This document shows, one piece after another, positions 63,097-64,000 of a stretch of DNA of 64,000 nucleotides. The position numbers and the translations under genes were made by a program. The stretch is from Rhea pennata (lineage: Eukaryota > Chordata > Aves > Rheiformes > Rheidae), in assembly GCF_028389875.1 (NCBI RefSeq), contig NC_084663.1, forward strand, positions 121,419,801-121,483,800. The letters run 5' to 3'. The notes beneath the pieces were generated by a model, which had not been told where the DNA came from, did not search any database, and was given only the letters and a program-made list of their open reading frames with translations. Within the stretch, counting starts at the first letter, position 1. Every line of letters begins with the position of its first letter.

Positions 63097-63282
63097 CTGG
63101 GCAATACTCTGAACTCACACTGGTGAGGAAGGGAGATCTCATCCTGCACATTGCCTGTAACACGACCACTCCCAGCGTTTGACTTGCAGAGCAAGCCAAG
63201 AGCAGATACGGTATAATACCCTCCTAGGAGCTGTCATATGTCTCTGGGGAAGTACAGGAAAAGGTTTCATGCAGGTCCTTAC

Positions 63283-63432
63283 CTTCACGCAATGTGCGGC
63301 GGTAGAAGCACCAGGGGACACCAGCGGGATGTGGCACAAAACAGCAGCCCTGCTTTTCACACTGCTGAGCTGTGATGCCAGGGTAGCCACAGTTTACTCT
63401 GGCTTCAACCTCAGAAGGACATACTTTCCTGA
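63283..63432 (-). CDS. Trefoil factor, trefoil-domain exon
   Basis: A complete trefoil (P-type) domain is encoded by one 150-base exon with phase-1 borders on both sides, as in TFF genes. The acceptor is TTTGTTTTACACAG and the donor GTAAGG. Six cysteines have the canonical spacing C-x9-C-x9-C-x4-CC-x10-C, with the hallmark NCGYPGIT and GVPWCF motifs, so the three-loop fold should be intact. Trefoil factors are small secreted peptides of mucus-producing epithelia that aid mucosal repair. The signal-peptide exon, and any second trefoil exon, must lie past the right edge. In mammals TFF3, TFF2 and TFF1 follow ABCG1 on the opposite strand. The sequence resembles the second domain of TFF2 as much as TFF1 or TFF3, so I give no symbol. 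Confidence 0.9.
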
Positions 63433-64000
63433 CTGTGTAAAACAAACACAAAGGAAGAAGGCCATATTACTTTATGTTTCTTTTTACTGGTACAGTATTG
63501 TTCTTCTTACTCTGACCCCTAGTCAGGGATCCAAGGAGCTGTAAATGAGCAAAGCTGACAGCCCAGGTTAAAAGGCCCCTGCCACAGAATCTGTGGTTAT
63601 CTGTAACCTGCTCATTAAAACTCCTTAGTAGCATGATGGGTAGAGACCTAGGTTCCCTGCTGCACCAAGCGCAGGTAGTTGTGTGGATGATGGTGGGGGT
63701 TACAAATCCCTGGTGAAAAAGGGGTTATACCAGCTGGAGCTGCTGAGATGCAGCCAGCTGCCTTGCAGGGTGCAGGGTCTTTGTACCCCCCACGCCCTCA
63801 GGGGTACAGCTGGCTGCATTTGTGCCAGCAAACCCAAGAGAGGAACTCAGAGTGCTCACCCCAGAGGGGACCGTCTGCTGTGCTCTAGGGCTTAAAGCGG
63901 GGAAAATCCTGCCTGGCGGGCACAGATGCAGCTTTACATTTTTATAGATCTAGTGATGGAGTGAAAAGCCATATGTCCCCCATAACAGCACTAGGGATGT
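63433..64000 (-). other. Upstream intron/flank of trefoil gene
   Basis: No signal peptide with a phase-1 donor and no second trefoil domain is found on the minus strand here. A TATAAAAA string at 63946-63939 could be a promoter element but no matching first exon follows it. The part from about 63670 to 63930 is noticeably more GC-rich than the rest. Confidence 0.5.

Noticed and set aside
63939..63946. TATAAAAA on the minus strand as the trefoil gene promoter
   Set aside because: No start codon with a signal peptide and phase-1 donor follows between it and the trefoil exon, so the true first exon is more likely off the window.

Overview
The window is vertebrate nuclear DNA, most likely from a bird: long AT-rich introns, split genes with GT-AG introns, three 5'-truncated CR1 LINE copies (two end in the typical ATTCTATG/ATTCTGTG octamer) plus older CR1-like scraps, and no mammalian L1 or Alu. 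Gene order, ABCG1 followed by a trefoil-factor gene on the opposite strand, matches the amniote segment equivalent to human 21q22.3. The species cannot be named from the sequence alone. LAYOUT. 1-26099 is non-coding and is best read as a very long ABCG1 intron. It holds a CR1 copy (about 7347-8657), AT-rich low-complexity tracts and no exon I can defend. 26100-44050 carries thirteen + strand coding exons of ABCG1, all with canonical GT-AG borders and compatible phases. Together they encode 570 residues running from just before Walker A to the natural C-terminus. The first ~96 residues must lie upstream of the window. A second CR1 sits in the third intron inside the window (about 31108-32085). 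From 44051 follows a long 3' UTR or flank, with a good proximal poly(A) signal at 47166 and a credible distal one at 52995. 53000-62890 looks intergenic and contains a minus-strand CR1 (about 53466-54250), microsatellites and an old CR1-like fragment. At 62911-63432 on the minus strand lies the 3' end of a trefoil factor gene: one complete six-cysteine trefoil exon, a probable tiny last coding exon, and a poly(A) signal. Its signal-peptide exon is beyond the right edge. FUNCTION. ABCG1 is an ABC half-transporter that dimerises and exports cholesterol and other sterols. The trefoil gene should encode a small secreted mucosal peptide. The two genes converge tail to tail and are functionally unrelated; their adjacency is old synteny, not an operon. 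I see no new defence or mobile system. The points most worth checking are the long ABCG1 3' UTR with a perfect miR-33 seed match, loss of the donor for the human 12-residue ABCG1 isoform, the unusual trefoil C-terminus, and two same-orientation CR1 copies flanking the ABCG1 Walker A exon.
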